NCBI RefSeq assembly: GCF_000255655.1
Contig: NZ_JH636434.1
Location: forward strand, 754,661-818,660
DNA length: 64,000 nucleotides
Direction of reading: 5' to 3'
DNA from: Schlesneria paludicola DSM 18645
GTDB lineage: Bacteria > Planctomycetota > Planctomycetia > Planctomycetales > Planctomycetaceae
Below, piece after piece: positions 1 through 9,230 of this stretch (its first letter is position 1; each line of letters starts with the position of its first letter). Under the pieces are notes generated by a model. The model saw only the letters and a program-made list of their open reading frames with translations. It was not told the origin of the DNA and did no database searches. A program made the translations under genes and the position numbers.

Positions 1-43
1 GCTGATCACGAAGCTGCTTAATCGCTGGATTTCGATAACGCAT
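1..43 (-). CDS. 5' end of a truncated gene (unknown product)
   Basis: Reading leftwards from an ATG at 43-41, an open frame begins MRYRNPAIKQLRDQ and runs off the window edge. A strong Shine-Dalgarno (GGGAGG, the complement of 50-55) lies six to seven bases upstream of the ATG, which makes this start convincing although only 14 codons are visible. The basic start resembles a cytosolic protein, but nothing allows a family call. Confidence 0.5.
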   Translation of the reverse strand, partial: MRYRNPAIKQLRDQ

Positions 44-601
44 GTCACGCCTCCCGCCATGAAGAGACAGGTTTTGGTCAATCACTTTCGTCGAGAATCG
101 ACCGTGTCACACTGACAGCTCAATTCCCGACCTGTTCTACGATGCAAAGCGAGTGCCGTTTGAGTCACCCTATGGATTGTGTTCGTCAAGACGTCACAAC
201 CTATCCATACGCAAAAACCGGACACTGAGATCAAAATAAAAGTTCACAACCTTGGAAATTTCTGCAATCCGTTACACACAAAGACGCTCCGTCTTTATTT
301 TGCGGCAAGAACCGATCACTTGAACACCACGTAAGGGCAAGTCCGGAGGAAATTGCCGCTGCCATTCCTGCTGGCCCGCCATCGCGAAACGACCGCTTCG
401 CAGTCGTCACACTGGTATATACCGTCAGACGGACCAGACCTTACACCGCCCGAAAAGAAGGCCCAATCGATTCAGCCCGAGCGTTCGAGCAGAGACTGTA
501 CGAAACACCGGCGTGACTCATTCGAGGTTGAAGGCCGCGGCCCCCGAATCCGAATCAAGAACTGACGAAGTAGATCAAGGCATCGTCTTGAGGAGGAACC
601 G
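44..601. other. Divergent intergenic region without a convincing gene
   Basis: This stretch separates the leftward gene starting at 43 from the small rightward gene at 602. Short ORFs in several frames overlap one another and lack good ribosome binding sites. The part at about 225-300 is relatively AT-rich and probably carries promoters, but I cannot assign -35/-10 boxes with confidence. Confidence 0.4.
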
Positions 602-814
602 ATGTTCAACCTGTTGCAAACAGCCAATGATGACCAAACAGCAATTTTTGCGTGTGCGGCGACCATCATCGGTGCGGCGGCGTTGGTTTTTGCTAGTTTT
701 CACCTGGGTCCAGCCGGACAGCGACTAAAAAATCGCCAGCGAGCTCAATCGGCAATCGGTTACCCGAACGCCCCTGAATTGGATCGCGGCGTGTCGCAAG
801 AACGCGCCGCTTGA
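602..814 (+). CDS. Small single-helix membrane protein, unknown function
   Basis: A 70-residue protein. The start is supported by an ideal Shine-Dalgarno, AGGAGG at 591-596, five bases before the ATG. Residues about 14-33 (IFACAATIIGAAALVFASF) form one probable membrane helix, followed by a basic, hydrophilic tail rich in Arg and Gln. It lies about 200 bases upstream of another exported protein in the same direction. No family is recognised. The membrane location is inferred from hydrophobicity only, and the reality of the gene rests mainly on its ribosome binding site. Confidence 0.55.
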   Translation: MFNLLQTANDDQTAIFACAATIIGAAALVFASFHLGPAGQRLKNRQRAQSAIGYPNAPELDRGVSQERAA

Positions 815-1012
815 GCTTCAAGACAATCATCCGGGTGGCCAAGGCCGACTTCGCGTCGCGGCGGCCACCGGAGAACCGATGTTCGGGCTCATTCCGGATT
901 CGACGGAACGAATTGACGATTTGTACGTATGACTCGCCAAAATCCGATGGCAAGTCGTCGGTTGACGCGATATTTTTCATCGAACATTCGGTTTGCGGCG
1001 GGAGATGATGTC

Positions 1013-1537
1013 ATGCGAATTTCGATGCGATTCATGCTGGCGGGCGGATTGGTGGCGTTTGGCTACGTGATGGGAAGCACCGCGATATTTCGCGTGGCTC
1101 AGGCACAACCCGATGCCGCGACGCCCTCTGAGGACGCGATCAAGAAGATTGGCGATGCCAATGTCTCCCTCCGATCCGCAGCCCTGCAGTTGACATCTGA
1201 GTCGCGGTATTCATCGGCCACCAAATCCGTGAATTCTTATGCGGTGCTGGTGGGCGGGATCGACGTCAAAGAAGATCTGGAAGACGGCCATGGGGTCGAC
1301 CCCGAGACGTTTGCGGCCCTGAACGTCGCGATGTACGAACTCAAGAAGAACAACGTCAAAGACGATTCGCTGGCGGACTGGATCGATCCAAACTTGTTCT
1401 CGTATGACGCAAGCGGTCATCTCATGTATCGGAATAAAGTGCTGCGGATTTATTCAATTTCGCGTTTGCGCAAATTGAACGCACAACGAATGGTTGTGCT
1501 TGGCGAAGCCAAAGACGCCAAGACGCCAAAACAATAA
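1013..1537 (+). CDS. Exported or membrane-anchored hypothetical protein
   Basis: The open frame extends upstream to 929, but the ATG at 1013 is preferred. It is preceded by a GGGAG-like site, and the protein then begins MRISMRFMLAGGLVAFGYVM, a basic N-terminus followed by a hydrophobic stretch ending near AQAQ, which fits a signal peptide or anchor. The mature part (about 145 residues) is mixed alpha/beta with a Lys-rich C-terminus. No catalytic motif is visible. The downstream VWA gene starts 321 bases later, so co-transcription is possible but unproven. Confidence 0.65.
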   Translation: MRISMRFMLAGGLVAFGYVMGSTAIFRVAQAQPDAATPSEDAIKKIGDANVSLRSAALQLTSESRYSSATKSVNSYAVLVGGIDVKEDLEDGHGVDPETFAALNVAMYELKKNNVKDDSLADWIDPNLFSYDASGHLMYRNKVLRIYSISRLRKLNAQRMVVLGEAKDAKTPKQ

Positions 1538-1858
1538 CGATCGCTCAAATGCGACACTCTTGGCAAAGTCGAGCGTCGCCCTTGGCACACCCTTCGAGAA
1601 TTGATGTACGAGAATTGATGTAACGGTGGACGCAAGAAACAGTGGCCGCAAAAACGCTTGAACGAATCCAGAAGTGAGTCTGGTCAAGCGATTTTGATCC
1701 CGCCAGCAGGACGAATGGAAATCCGACGACCTCGTTCGAATTTGTTTCCATCGCATACTTTCATCCGATAAACTAGGAACGCCCTTTCGCGCGGTACGAT
1801 TCGTGACAGTCAATTTCGACTCGACGACTCGTCCTTCATCAGAAGCGAGACTACGACA
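1538..1858. other. Intergenic region upstream of the VWA/STN gene
   Basis: No credible ORF is seen on either strand. It contains a short direct repeat, GAGAATTGATGTA, at about 1596-1621 (agaattgatgtac followed by gagaattgatgtaac). It probably carries the promoter of the gene at 1859. Confidence 0.35.
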
Positions 1859-4390
1859 ATGAAACGATCCTTCTTCCGGCGATTGTTGTTGGTTCCCGTG
1901 CTCACCGCGGGTTTCACTTCGACCAACGTGGGTGCCGTGGAAGTCCCGACGCCAGCCAGCGTGTTGAAGCATACCCAGGGCAATGGTCAGATCGTCCAGG
2001 CCTTGTTGTTAAAACTTCAGCAGGATTCGGCCGGTGTCGTCGCTCGTGACCATTTCGTGTTCATGGATACGTCGGCCAGCCAGGTGGGAATGTATCGCGA
2101 GCAGTCTTTCGCCGTGCTTGAGTCGATGCTCAAAGCACTGCCAAAAACAGACCGCGTACGGCTGTATGCGATTGATGTCCAAGCCGAATCGTTCATGACG
2201 GACTTTGATCATCCGCAAAGCGATGTTGTCGCGGCCGCTCTGACCGCCCTGAACGACCGCATTCCACTCGGTGCGACAAATATCCAAGGTGTCGTTCAGG
2301 CGGCCCTGGAAGCACACTCCTCTGATCGTGCTTGCTCGATCACATACATCGGCGATGGGATGAGTACCGCCGATCTGCTCGAAACGGCCGAACTGCAGAC
2401 TCTCGTCTCGAAACTTCGAGAGCAAAAGATTCCGTTTCACAGCTTTGGAATTGGCCCCCAGATCAACCTCCAATTGCTGGGTGTCCTCGCGCACCAGACA
2501 GGCGGCTCGATCGATTTTGACAATCGCGGCGTGATTGGAACAGACGGCGGAACGCAGACATTCGCCCCCGCCGATCGAGGAGCAAAACTCGGCAAGGCCG
2601 TGCAGCAACCCGTGGTGTTCCCAACGTCTGTTGTGATTTCATCCGCAATACCCCAATCACTCCCTCTGTTGCCGCTCCGAACAGATCGCGAAACGATTCA
2701 AGTGATTCGCGGCCCGCTAGCTGCGAATGCAAAACTGATCGTCAACTCGAACGATCTCCAAGAGTCCGTTGAGTGGACGCTGGCGGCAGCCGTCGAGCAG
2801 CGCGGATCGGGATTCCTGGGAGCCATGTCTGAGCAATTTAGCCAGGACCAAGGACTGAGCAACGGACTGGCTGGCCGCGATTTGATGCTGGTATTCCAGA
2901 ACGGCTTCGCCAATTCCATCGACGACGCCCTGCAATTTGGCGCGAAGCAACTTCAACGGGGACAGGCCGGCAAGGCCGAGCAGGTCGCTCAGCAGGTCAC
3001 CGCGATCGATCCTTCAAATCCAGTGGCGAAAGAACTTTCGCTGGCCGCCCAACAATTTCAGGTCCGCCAGGTCTCGCAGCCCGCCCCGCAGGACCCAGGT
3101 GTGAGCAAGGACGATGGGGCGCAACCGAACCCGAATGCGAGCCTCACGCTTGAACAACAACAGATGATTCGCGTGAAGACGGAAAAACTTCGCAGCCAGG
3201 TCAGCAGCGCCATTCAAGATTCAAAACGGCTCGAACCCGAATCGGGATTGGCCCGCTTGAAACAAATCGACAACTACGTTCGCTCGTCGATTGACGTGGC
3301 TCCCGATGATCGGCTGCAACTCCAAAAGCGACTCGAAGCCGAAATCAGTCAACTGCGTAATCGCTCTGAAAAGGTGGCTCAGGAACGCGTTCAGCTTGCC
3401 GAGCACCTTTCTCAACTGGAAGCGCAGCGCCGCCTGACGGAGCAAATGGAGTTGGACGAAGAGATACTCGAAGGGCTGATCGAACGCGTTCGTGGCCTGA
3501 TGTATGAAGGAAAGCATGGCCGCGACGAAGCCTATGCCGAAGCACAGAATGTGGCCGACGTGGCAATCGATCTGCGTCCCGGTTCTGGTACTGCATCTGC
3601 CGCACGATTTAACGCAGAATCAGCCCACCAATTGACCCGGGCCTTCCGTTTGCGTGCCCGTCGTGCAGACCAAGTGCTGGAAACTCTGCACATGGTCGAG
3701 TTGTCGCACATCCCGTTTCCTGATGAACCACCCGTCCGCTTCCCGCCTGCAGAAGTCTGGAGCGCTCTGACGGAACGTCGTGAGAAGTGGAAGAACATCG
3801 ACCTGCGTAGTGAGAGCCCTCGCGAACGCCGCATTCAGTCGGAACTGAAAAACCTTTCAGAAGCCAACTTCGTCGATGTGCCGCTCAAGGAAGCGATTGA
3901 TGTACTAAAAGCCAATCACAACATCGAAATTCAATTCGACGCGAAGGCCCTCAGCGAAGACGGAATTAGCACCGACGCTCCAGTGTCTTTGACGCTTTCA
4001 GGCGTGACCCTTCGTAGCTTACTGCGATGGATGCTGACCCCTCTGCAATTGACTTATGTGATCAAAGATGAAGTTCTGATGATCACAACCCAAACCGCTG
4101 CAGACGCCGATTTCACAACCCGCGTTTATCCCGTGGCCGACCTCGTCATCCCCATCGTCTCGGTTGGGATGGGGGGTGGTGGCGGCATGGGCGGGGGAAT
4201 GGGCGGGGGAATGGGTGGTGGTATGGGCGGCGGCATGGGTGGTGGTATGGGCGGCGGTATGATGGGTGGTGGTGGTGGTATGTTTAGCGTGCCACCTGAA
4301 CAACCCAAGGGCGATGTCGCCGAGCCCGCGAACCCAGGAAAGTTCGACAATAAGACGATTCAAAAGCTCAAAAAAAAACGAGCCCTGTAA
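1859..4390 (+). CDS. VWA-domain exported protein with STN-like domain and Gly-Met tract
   Basis: An 843-residue protein. A signal peptide (residues 1-27, basic MKRSFFRR then hydrophobic) is followed by a von Willebrand A domain with the MIDAS motif DTSAS at 70-74 (about 60-230). A long coiled-coil/Gln-rich region (about 370-600) follows. A segment at about 670-750 (DVPLKEAIDVLKANHNIEIQ and on to VLMITT) resembles the secretin/TonB short N-terminal domain. A low-complexity (GGGM)n tract comes next, then a Lys-rich end. VWA domains bind ligands through a metal ion and STN domains act in periplasmic assemblies, so a cell-envelope role is inferred. The frame stops at 4388-4390, just after an A9 run. 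In the -1 frame the coding sequence continues directly into the next gene, so this annotated end may not be the true one. Confidence 0.8.
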   Translation: MKRSFFRRLLLVPVLTAGFTSTNVGAVEVPTPASVLKHTQGNGQIVQALLLKLQQDSAGVVARDHFVFMDTSASQVGMYREQSFAVLESMLKALPKTDRVRLYAIDVQAESFMTDFDHPQSDVVAAALTALNDRIPLGATNIQGVVQAALEAHSSDRACSITYIGDGMSTADLLETAELQTLVSKLREQKIPFHSFGIGPQINLQLLGVLAHQTGGSIDFDNRGVIGTDGGTQTFAPADRGAKLGKAVQQPVVFPTSVVISSAIPQSLPLLPLRTDRETIQVIRGPLAANAKLIVNSNDLQESVEWTLAAAVEQRGSGFLGAMSEQFSQDQGLSNGLAGRDLMLVFQNGFANSIDDALQFGAKQLQRGQAGKAEQVAQQVTAIDPSNPVAKELSLAAQQFQVRQVSQPAPQDPGVSKDDGAQPNPNASLTLEQQQMIRVKTEKLRSQVSSAIQDSKRLEPESGLARLKQIDNYVRSSIDVAPDDRLQLQKRLEAEISQLRNRSEKVAQERVQLAEHLSQLEAQRRLTEQMELDEEILEGLIERVRGLMYEGKHGRDEAYAEAQNVADVAIDLRPGSGTASAARFNAESAHQLTRAFRLRARRADQVLETLHMVELSHIPFPDEPPVRFPPAEVWSALTERREKWKNIDLRSESPRERRIQSELKNLSEANFVDVPLKEAIDVLKANHNIEIQFDAKALSEDGISTDAPVSLTLSGVTLRSLLRWMLTPLQLTYVIKDEVLMITTQTAADADFTTRVYPVADLVIPIVSVGMGGGGGMGGGMGGGMGGGMGGGMGGGMGGGMMGGGGGMFSVPPEQPKGDVAEPANPGKFDNKTIQKLKKKRAL
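4169..4282 (+). repeat. In-gene tandem repeat encoding Gly-Gly-Gly-Met units
   Basis: A degenerate 12-base unit, GGYGGYATGGGY, is repeated about eight times inside the VWA/STN gene and encodes alternating GGG and M. Such G-rich tandem arrays are prone to length change. Here the units differ at third positions, so the array is not a recent perfect expansion. Confidence 0.8.
4370..4378 (+). promoter_or_regulatory. A9 run: candidate -1 frameshift or transcriptional slippage site
   Basis: In the reading frame of the VWA/STN gene the sequence is CTC AAA AAA AAA CGA, so A AAA AAA fits the X XXY YYZ slippery pattern. The original frame ends four codons later. The -1 frame has no stop from here to 5755 and reads through a Ser/Thr/Ala/Pro-rich linker of 34 codons (4378-4479) into the downstream TPR protein. 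This is seen directly. Whether the frames are joined by ribosomal slippage, by RNA polymerase slippage, or are split by a base-calling or mutational indel cannot be told from one sequence. Confidence 0.5.
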
Positions 4391-4479
4391 TTGAATCATC
4401 GCCCGCCGTTGGCACAAAGCCGGCGGCGAGCACACCAGATCAAAGCGACGCAGCCACGACGTCGGCCCCCTCTCAAAAG

Positions 4480-5757
4480 GTGACCGACGAGCCCAAACCG
4501 AAGATCGATCTGCTGAGCCCGGATGCGACGCCCGCCGAACGGTCAGCACACTGGAATCGCTTCTTCAAAAACAAGATCAAGCCCGAGATCGTCTCCGATT
4601 TCGTGCTTGATCTTGTTGAGCATCGCAAGTTCGAAGATGTGATCGCTTGCCTTGAACAGGCGATCCGCAGCGGACAGATTCAACCCTGGATGTATCAGGT
4701 ACTCGCCCTCTCCATGCAGGCGGTGGGGCGGCCCAATGCTCAGGTTGAGCGAGTGATGCTCTCCAGCCAGGATCTGATCTCGAACGATCCCAACGCGATG
4801 ATGATTCTCGCGGCCTATCTCGTACGATTCGATCGCCACGATCGCGCCATTGAACTGTATCGCCAAGCGGCGGCACTCAACCCCTCTCGCCCAGAACCGT
4901 ATGTGCTCGCTTTGGAGTTAGCGACGCGCACGAAAAACTATTCCGCCGTGGCCTGGGCCGCTCCCGAAGTCCTGTCGTATTCCTGGAGTAAGGGGCGCGA
5001 GCGAATGAATCAGCTCGCCGAACAATCGGCAGCAGAGGCGGAAGAGGCGTTCATCAAGGCGGGCGATCTGAAGCGAGCGACGGATCTTCGCACCGCCATG
5101 CAGCAGGCGCGACACCTCGACCTTGTGGTTCGACTCGAATGGAGTGGACAGGGTGACCTTGATCTGCAAGTGGCCGAACCCGGAGGATCGACCTGCTCGC
5201 TCCTTCAACCGATGACGATGAGCGGTGGCATCTTCGTCCATGATGGCTTCGGACCGAATCAAGATAACTGCTATGAAGAATACCTCTGCCCTCTGGCCAT
5301 GCCCGGTGAGTACCGAGTGATCATCAAGCACGTCTCGGGGACGGTCGTCGGTAAGCGAGCACGCCTGACGATCGTTCGCGACCGCGGCAGCAAACAGGAA
5401 GATGTCATCACCGAAACGGTGATGCTAGGACCGAAGGATCAAACGGTCCGAATTTCGATGAGTCACGGACGACGAACGAAAGCAAACGCGGAGCCGAAGA
5501 ACTTCGATCCGAAGGAAGGCTTGATTCCACGCGGTCACCACGCGGCCCTGGCGCAACTTGCGAATTCGGGTGGGACAGCCCAAGTCGGGATTGGCCCCAG
5601 CGCGGTCGGCTTCACCCCCGTTGTGTCTTTGATCAACGAAGGGATTCGCATGGGAGCCATGGCCACAGTGTCTGGCGACCGCCGCTACGTGAGGATCAAT
5701 GCCTCGCCCATTTTTTCTTCGATCACAGATGTTTTCACATACACGATCGCCCAATGA
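4480..5757 (+). CDS. TPR-like protein with DUF2135-like C-terminal beta domain (probably the C-terminal part of the preceding protein)
   Basis: As an independent ORF it would start at GTG 4480 (425 residues), but there is no Shine-Dalgarno at a useful distance. The same frame is open upstream to the A9 run at 4370-4378, with a linker composition typical of coding sequence. Residues about 20-200 form helical repeats like tetratricopeptide repeats. Residues about 205-325 (VRLEWSGQGDLDLQVAEPGG, later GGIFVHDGFGPNQ and PGEYRV) resemble the DUF2135/YfaP-type beta domain often linked to VWA domains. The C-terminus (about 365-425) is another small beta segment. If joined to the upstream ORF the product is about 1299 residues and exported. 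If not, it lacks a signal peptide, which fits poorly with its domains. Confidence 0.7.
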   Translation: MTDEPKPKIDLLSPDATPAERSAHWNRFFKNKIKPEIVSDFVLDLVEHRKFEDVIACLEQAIRSGQIQPWMYQVLALSMQAVGRPNAQVERVMLSSQDLISNDPNAMMILAAYLVRFDRHDRAIELYRQAAALNPSRPEPYVLALELATRTKNYSAVAWAAPEVLSYSWSKGRERMNQLAEQSAAEAEEAFIKAGDLKRATDLRTAMQQARHLDLVVRLEWSGQGDLDLQVAEPGGSTCSLLQPMTMSGGIFVHDGFGPNQDNCYEEYLCPLAMPGEYRVIIKHVSGTVVGKRARLTIVRDRGSKQEDVITETVMLGPKDQTVRISMSHGRRTKANAEPKNFDPKEGLIPRGHHAALAQLANSGGTAQVGIGPSAVGFTPVVSLINEGIRMGAMATVSGDRRYVRINASPIFSSITDVFTYTIAQ

Positions 5758-5783
5758 GCCATTGGCGGACTCGATCAAACAAC

Positions 5784-5824
5784 GGCCCTTTTCAATCATC
5801 AACGCACGTGGTCTGAAAAGGGCC
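5784..5824. terminator. Hairpin between convergent genes
   Basis: GGCCCTTTTCA at 5784-5794 pairs perfectly with TGAAAAGGGCC at 5814-5824 (11 bp arms, 19-base loop). It lies between the rightward gene ending at 5757 and the leftward ispG ending at 5846. There is no long T-run, so it is a probable but not classical bidirectional terminator. Confidence 0.5.
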
Positions 5825-5845
5825 GAGGCAACACAAGCGGACGAA

Positions 5846-6988
5846 TCAGGCACGCTGCTTTTCGGCGATCACCTTATCCAGTTCTTCGCGAAGTCGCGGC
5901 AGAATTGCGTCATAGGGAAAGGCCCCCAGTTCGACGGGGCCCTTCTTCAAATTGACGAAGTTCGGACCACACCACAGCCCCAAATCGGCATCGTCGGTCT
6001 CTCCTGGGCCGTTGACACGGCACCCCATCACCGCAATCGTGACCGCATGATCTTCAGCATAGGCGGTCATTTCTTTGACCTGCTGCGCCAGATCGATGAA
6101 GGCCTCGTTCTCGACGCGTGAACAACTGGGGCAACTGATGATATTGAGCGTCTTCAGCCCGTAGTCCACGAACGACCGAACACGGCCGGCGGCGATATCG
6201 TCGAGAATTTTTTTTCCGGCGACGATTTCTTCAGCCTTCCGCGAATTCGGCACGGTCAACGACACTCGAATCGTATCGCCAATTCCCTGGCTGATCAGTT
6301 GCTCGAAGGCAATTCGGGTTTTGATGATTCCATCCGGCGGCATTCCTGCTTCCGTAACCCCCAGGTGCAGGGGAATATCTGGACGCCGTTCGGCGAAGCG
6401 ACGATTCCCTTCGATCACATTCTTCGGATCAGAATCTTTCAGCGAGACGCAGAAACGGGAAAAATCGAGCGAATCCAGAAACTCGCAATGTTCCCAAGCA
6501 CTCTCGAGCATCGGCGTCAGCGAATCGTCAGCTGCGTATTTCTCTTTCTTCGCAGGATCGACAGATCCACAGTTCACTCCGACGCGTAGCGCGCAATCGT
6601 ATTCACGCGCGACACCAGCCAGGAAGCGAACTTTGTCTTGCCAGGGCTTTTCACGTTCATGATGGTAAAGATGGCCAGGGTTGTACCGAATCTTGTCCAC
6701 ATATGGTGCCACGACTTCGGCAAGGCGATAGTTCTCTTGCAAATCGACCGCCAGATTGGCCTTCGTCTGCTTTCGGATCTCCGCGAGCGCCGCCGCATCC
6801 TTGTTGCTGTCGACGGCGATACGCACCACGCCAGCACCTGCCGCCAGCAGATCCTCGATCTGCTTCACTGTCGCATCAATATCCTGTGTATGCGTCGCAG
6901 TCATGCTCTGTACCGCGATCGGATGACCACCGCCGATGTACGTGGTCCCAATTTTCACTGCGCGAGTCGGGTTCCGCCGAAGTTCCAC
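5846..6988 (-). CDS. ispG: 4-hydroxy-3-methylbut-2-enyl-diphosphate synthase IspG
   Basis: A 380-residue cytosolic enzyme of the MEP (non-mevalonate) isoprenoid pathway. It converts 2-C-methyl-D-erythritol 2,4-cyclodiphosphate to HMBPP using a [4Fe-4S] cluster. The N-terminal TIM barrel begins [14 protein letters not shown]. The cluster cysteines are visible as CPSC at 286-289 and in GCRVNGPGE (Cys323), and the Glu of NGPGE (330) is the conserved cluster ligand. Its length matches the short bacterial form, without the extra domain of plant enzymes. A fliJ-like gene lies about 190 bases upstream on the same strand. Confidence 0.95.
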   Translation of the reverse strand: MELRRNPTRAVKIGTTYIGGGHPIAVQSMTATHTQDIDATVKQIEDLLAAGAGVVRIAVDSNKDAAALAEIRKQTKANLAVDLQENYRLAEVVAPYVDKIRYNPGHLYHHEREKPWQDKVRFLAGVAREYDCALRVGVNCGSVDPAKKEKYAADDSLTPMLESAWEHCEFLDSLDFSRFCVSLKDSDPKNVIEGNRRFAERRPDIPLHLGVTEAGMPPDGIIKTRIAFEQLISQGIGDTIRVSLTVPNSRKAEEIVAGKKILDDIAAGRVRSFVDYGLKTLNIISCPSCSRVENEAFIDLAQQVKEMTAYAEDHAVTIAVMGCRVNGPGETDDADLGLWCGPNFVNLKKGPVELGAFPYDAILPRLREELDKVIAEKQRA

Positions 6989-7182
6989 TGCTGTCTCCGT
7001 AATTGCGACTCAACGCCAACGCTCGAGTCTTCCAAACGATCCGATTGTCGTCATGACATTGTAGCGCATTGTCGGCGCACACTCGGCTTTTGGCAAGCGG
7101 ATGGCAAGTCGTGCCGGATGCGGGACCGCGATTTGAGTTCACCCGGCGTTTTCGGCGTGAAGATCTGATTCGATTCGGCGAT

Positions 7183-7629
7183 TCAGACATCCGCCCGACG
7201 CCAGCGCGACATCGCCGCGTCATCCATTTCTGAAATCATTCGGTTCGCGGAATGCGTCAGCTCTGCTTGAGCATGCTTTTCCGCGAGACGTTCGAGTCCA
7301 CGAAACGCCTGATCGGCTTTCAGAAGTTGAACCATCCGCAAATTCACCTGCGTCTCGGCCTCGATGACCGTCCGAGAGGCTGCCTCGAATTCATGCCGCA
7401 ACTGCTCGAGATGTGACTGGCGATCAGCAACGTGGCCTACAGACCAGCCAGAGCTTTCGTTGAGCCGTCGCAGCTCGTCCATGAGTTCGTTTCGAGCCGA
7501 ACCGATTTGCCCCTGCGTTTCGAGACAGACCGCGAGCTCCGCGCGGGCCACCGTCACCGCCACTGCCAGTTGGTCTCGTTCTTGCTGGCGGAGATTCAAA
7601 ATCGCTTGCAGTCGAAATGGGTGAGTCAT
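7183..7629 (-). CDS. fliJ: FliJ-like flagellar export chaperone/coiled-coil protein
   Basis: About 148 residues if started at the ATG at 7629 (MTHPFRLQAILNLRQQERDQ). The open frame extends upstream to 7734, and an ATG five codons earlier (7644) is also possible. The start motif with PFRLQ..L.LR..E and the almost fully alpha-helical coiled-coil composition throughout match FliJ, a soluble stalk-like component of the flagellar type III export ATPase complex (FliH/FliI). No other flagellar gene lies in the window, so it is isolated here. FliJ proteins are poorly conserved, and an unrelated coiled-coil protein remains possible. Confidence 0.65.
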   Translation of the reverse strand: MTHPFRLQAILNLRQQERDQLAVAVTVARAELAVCLETQGQIGSARNELMDELRRLNESSGWSVGHVADRQSHLEQLRHEFEAASRTVIEAETQVNLRMVQLLKADQAFRGLERLAEKHAQAELTHSANRMISEMDDAAMSRWRRADV

Positions 7630-8012
7630 GTTGAAGATCGACATCTTTCCAATGCCCAAGCACGAACCTGAATCTCGACCTCGAAATCCAGAAGTCATTT
7701 GATTACAGGAAGATAAGAACTTTGAAAAGAGCAATCTCGACGTCTGTCCGCGTGAATCGTTGCTACCGCTACGGCCGTGACACGGAATCGAAAAAAGGGC
7801 AATCGGACGATTCCCTGCAGTTCCAGCGTGGTACGGTTCGATTGCAAGAGCCGATGCGGATCAACAGGTCAGGAGGAGTGTCAAACCTGAAGTGATGCGT
7901 CGATGAACTCTCAGCGGGCGCCCAATGAACCGAACCTTGTTTCAAGGTCCGATGTCCGTCAGAATTCTGGCATCATGCACGGAAGTCAATCTCTCGAAAG
8001 TAGATTTCAATA
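7630..8012. other. Divergent intergenic region (fliJ-like / argC)
   Basis: It contains the 5' extension of the fliJ-like frame (to 7734) and probably promoters for both directions. No RNA gene, riboswitch or convincing short ORF was recognised. Confidence 0.4.
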
Positions 8013-9035
8013 ATGGTTAACGTTGGGATTCTCGGAGCGACGGGTTACACGGCGCTCGAACTGATGCGGATCATCGTCAATCATCCTGAAGTGGAATTGA
8101 CGGCCTTGACCTCGCGTCAAGAAGGGTCTCCACATGTCTCCGCAGTGCACCCCAGCTTGACTGGGCGGATCGATATTCGTTGTGAAGATCTCAAACCGCG
8201 CGAAGTTGCCGAGCGGGCTCAATACGTATTTTGTGCCCTTCCCCACGCGGCGAGCATGGCCGTTGTCCCGGAATACATCGCCGCAGGCTGCAAGGTCATC
8301 GACCTGAGCGCCGACTACCGACTGAACGATCCTGCGGTCTACGCCCAGTGGTACGGGCATGTCCACACCGATCCAACGCGGTTGGGATCGACCCCATACG
8401 GTCTACCAGAGCTTTTTGCGGACCGAATCCGATCGGCCGACCTGGTTGCCAACCCTGGCTGCTATACCAGCACATCGATCCTGGCGCTGGCCCCCGCCCT
8501 CTGCGCAGGTCTTGTCGAGCCGCAGGGGATCATTATTGATGCCAAAAGCGGCGTCAGTGGAGCCGGACGGACACCCAAACTCGGTACCCTCTACGCCGAA
8601 TGCAACGAAAGCTTTTCCGCATACAGTGTGGGAACACACCGACACATGCCCGAGATCGAACAAGTTTTGACGCAAGCGTCTGGCAAATCGGTCGAAGTCC
8701 TGTTCACACCGCACCTCGTTCCTATGGACCGGGGAATTCTGGCCACGATCTACGCCAAGCCAACCCGAGCTGTCACGCAGGAAGAATTACTGGCGGAGTA
8801 TCGACGGTTCTATATTGGAAAGCCGTTTATCAGGGTCGTTGACCACCTGCCAACGACAAAAGACAGTGCCTACACGAACTTCTGCGACATGACAGTTCGA
8901 GTGGTCAAGGGACGTGTTTTGATCGTCGCCTGCCTCGACAATCTGATTAAGGGAGCGTCAGGTGTCGCAGTTCAGAATCTGAACCTCATGGCGGGTTTCC
9001 CTGAAACCATGGGATTGCTGCCGTGCGGACGATGA
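8013..9035 (+). CDS. argC: N-acetyl-gamma-glutamyl-phosphate reductase ArgC
   Basis: A 340-residue cytosolic enzyme of arginine biosynthesis. It reduces N-acetylglutamyl-5-phosphate to the semialdehyde with NADPH. The N-terminal nucleotide-binding loop [13 protein letters not shown] is at residues 5-17. The catalytic cysteine is in [11 protein letters not shown] (Cys150), and the conserved HRHMPEIEQ and HLVPMDRGI segments follow. Length is normal for the family. No other arg gene is adjacent, so arginine genes seem scattered in this genome. No clear ribosome binding site precedes the ATG. Confidence 0.95.
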   Translation: MVNVGILGATGYTALELMRIIVNHPEVELTALTSRQEGSPHVSAVHPSLTGRIDIRCEDLKPREVAERAQYVFCALPHAASMAVVPEYIAAGCKVIDLSADYRLNDPAVYAQWYGHVHTDPTRLGSTPYGLPELFADRIRSADLVANPGCYTSTSILALAPALCAGLVEPQGIIIDAKSGVSGAGRTPKLGTLYAECNESFSAYSVGTHRHMPEIEQVLTQASGKSVEVLFTPHLVPMDRGILATIYAKPTRAVTQEELLAEYRRFYIGKPFIRVVDHLPTTKDSAYTNFCDMTVRVVKGRVLIVACLDNLIKGASGVAVQNLNLMAGFPETMGLLPCGR

Positions 9036-9230
9036 TTTCCGCGTAAGATGGAATTCAGAAAAAGGTGTCGTCACGAATCGAAATACGATGCCTTTGCAGA
9101 ACGTGAAAGTTGGTCGCAAAGTCGACAAAACTTCTCGGGCGACACTTTAGAAAAGACCGCCTGAACCCTACATTTGAATGTTTGCGACACAGGTCGACAC
9201 CGAACCGACTCTCATTCGATTGAACTACAC

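Noticed and set aside
4019-4549. Minus-strand frame rich in Thr-His-Ala repeats
   Set aside because: It is the reverse reading of the Gly-Met tandem repeat and has no start signal.
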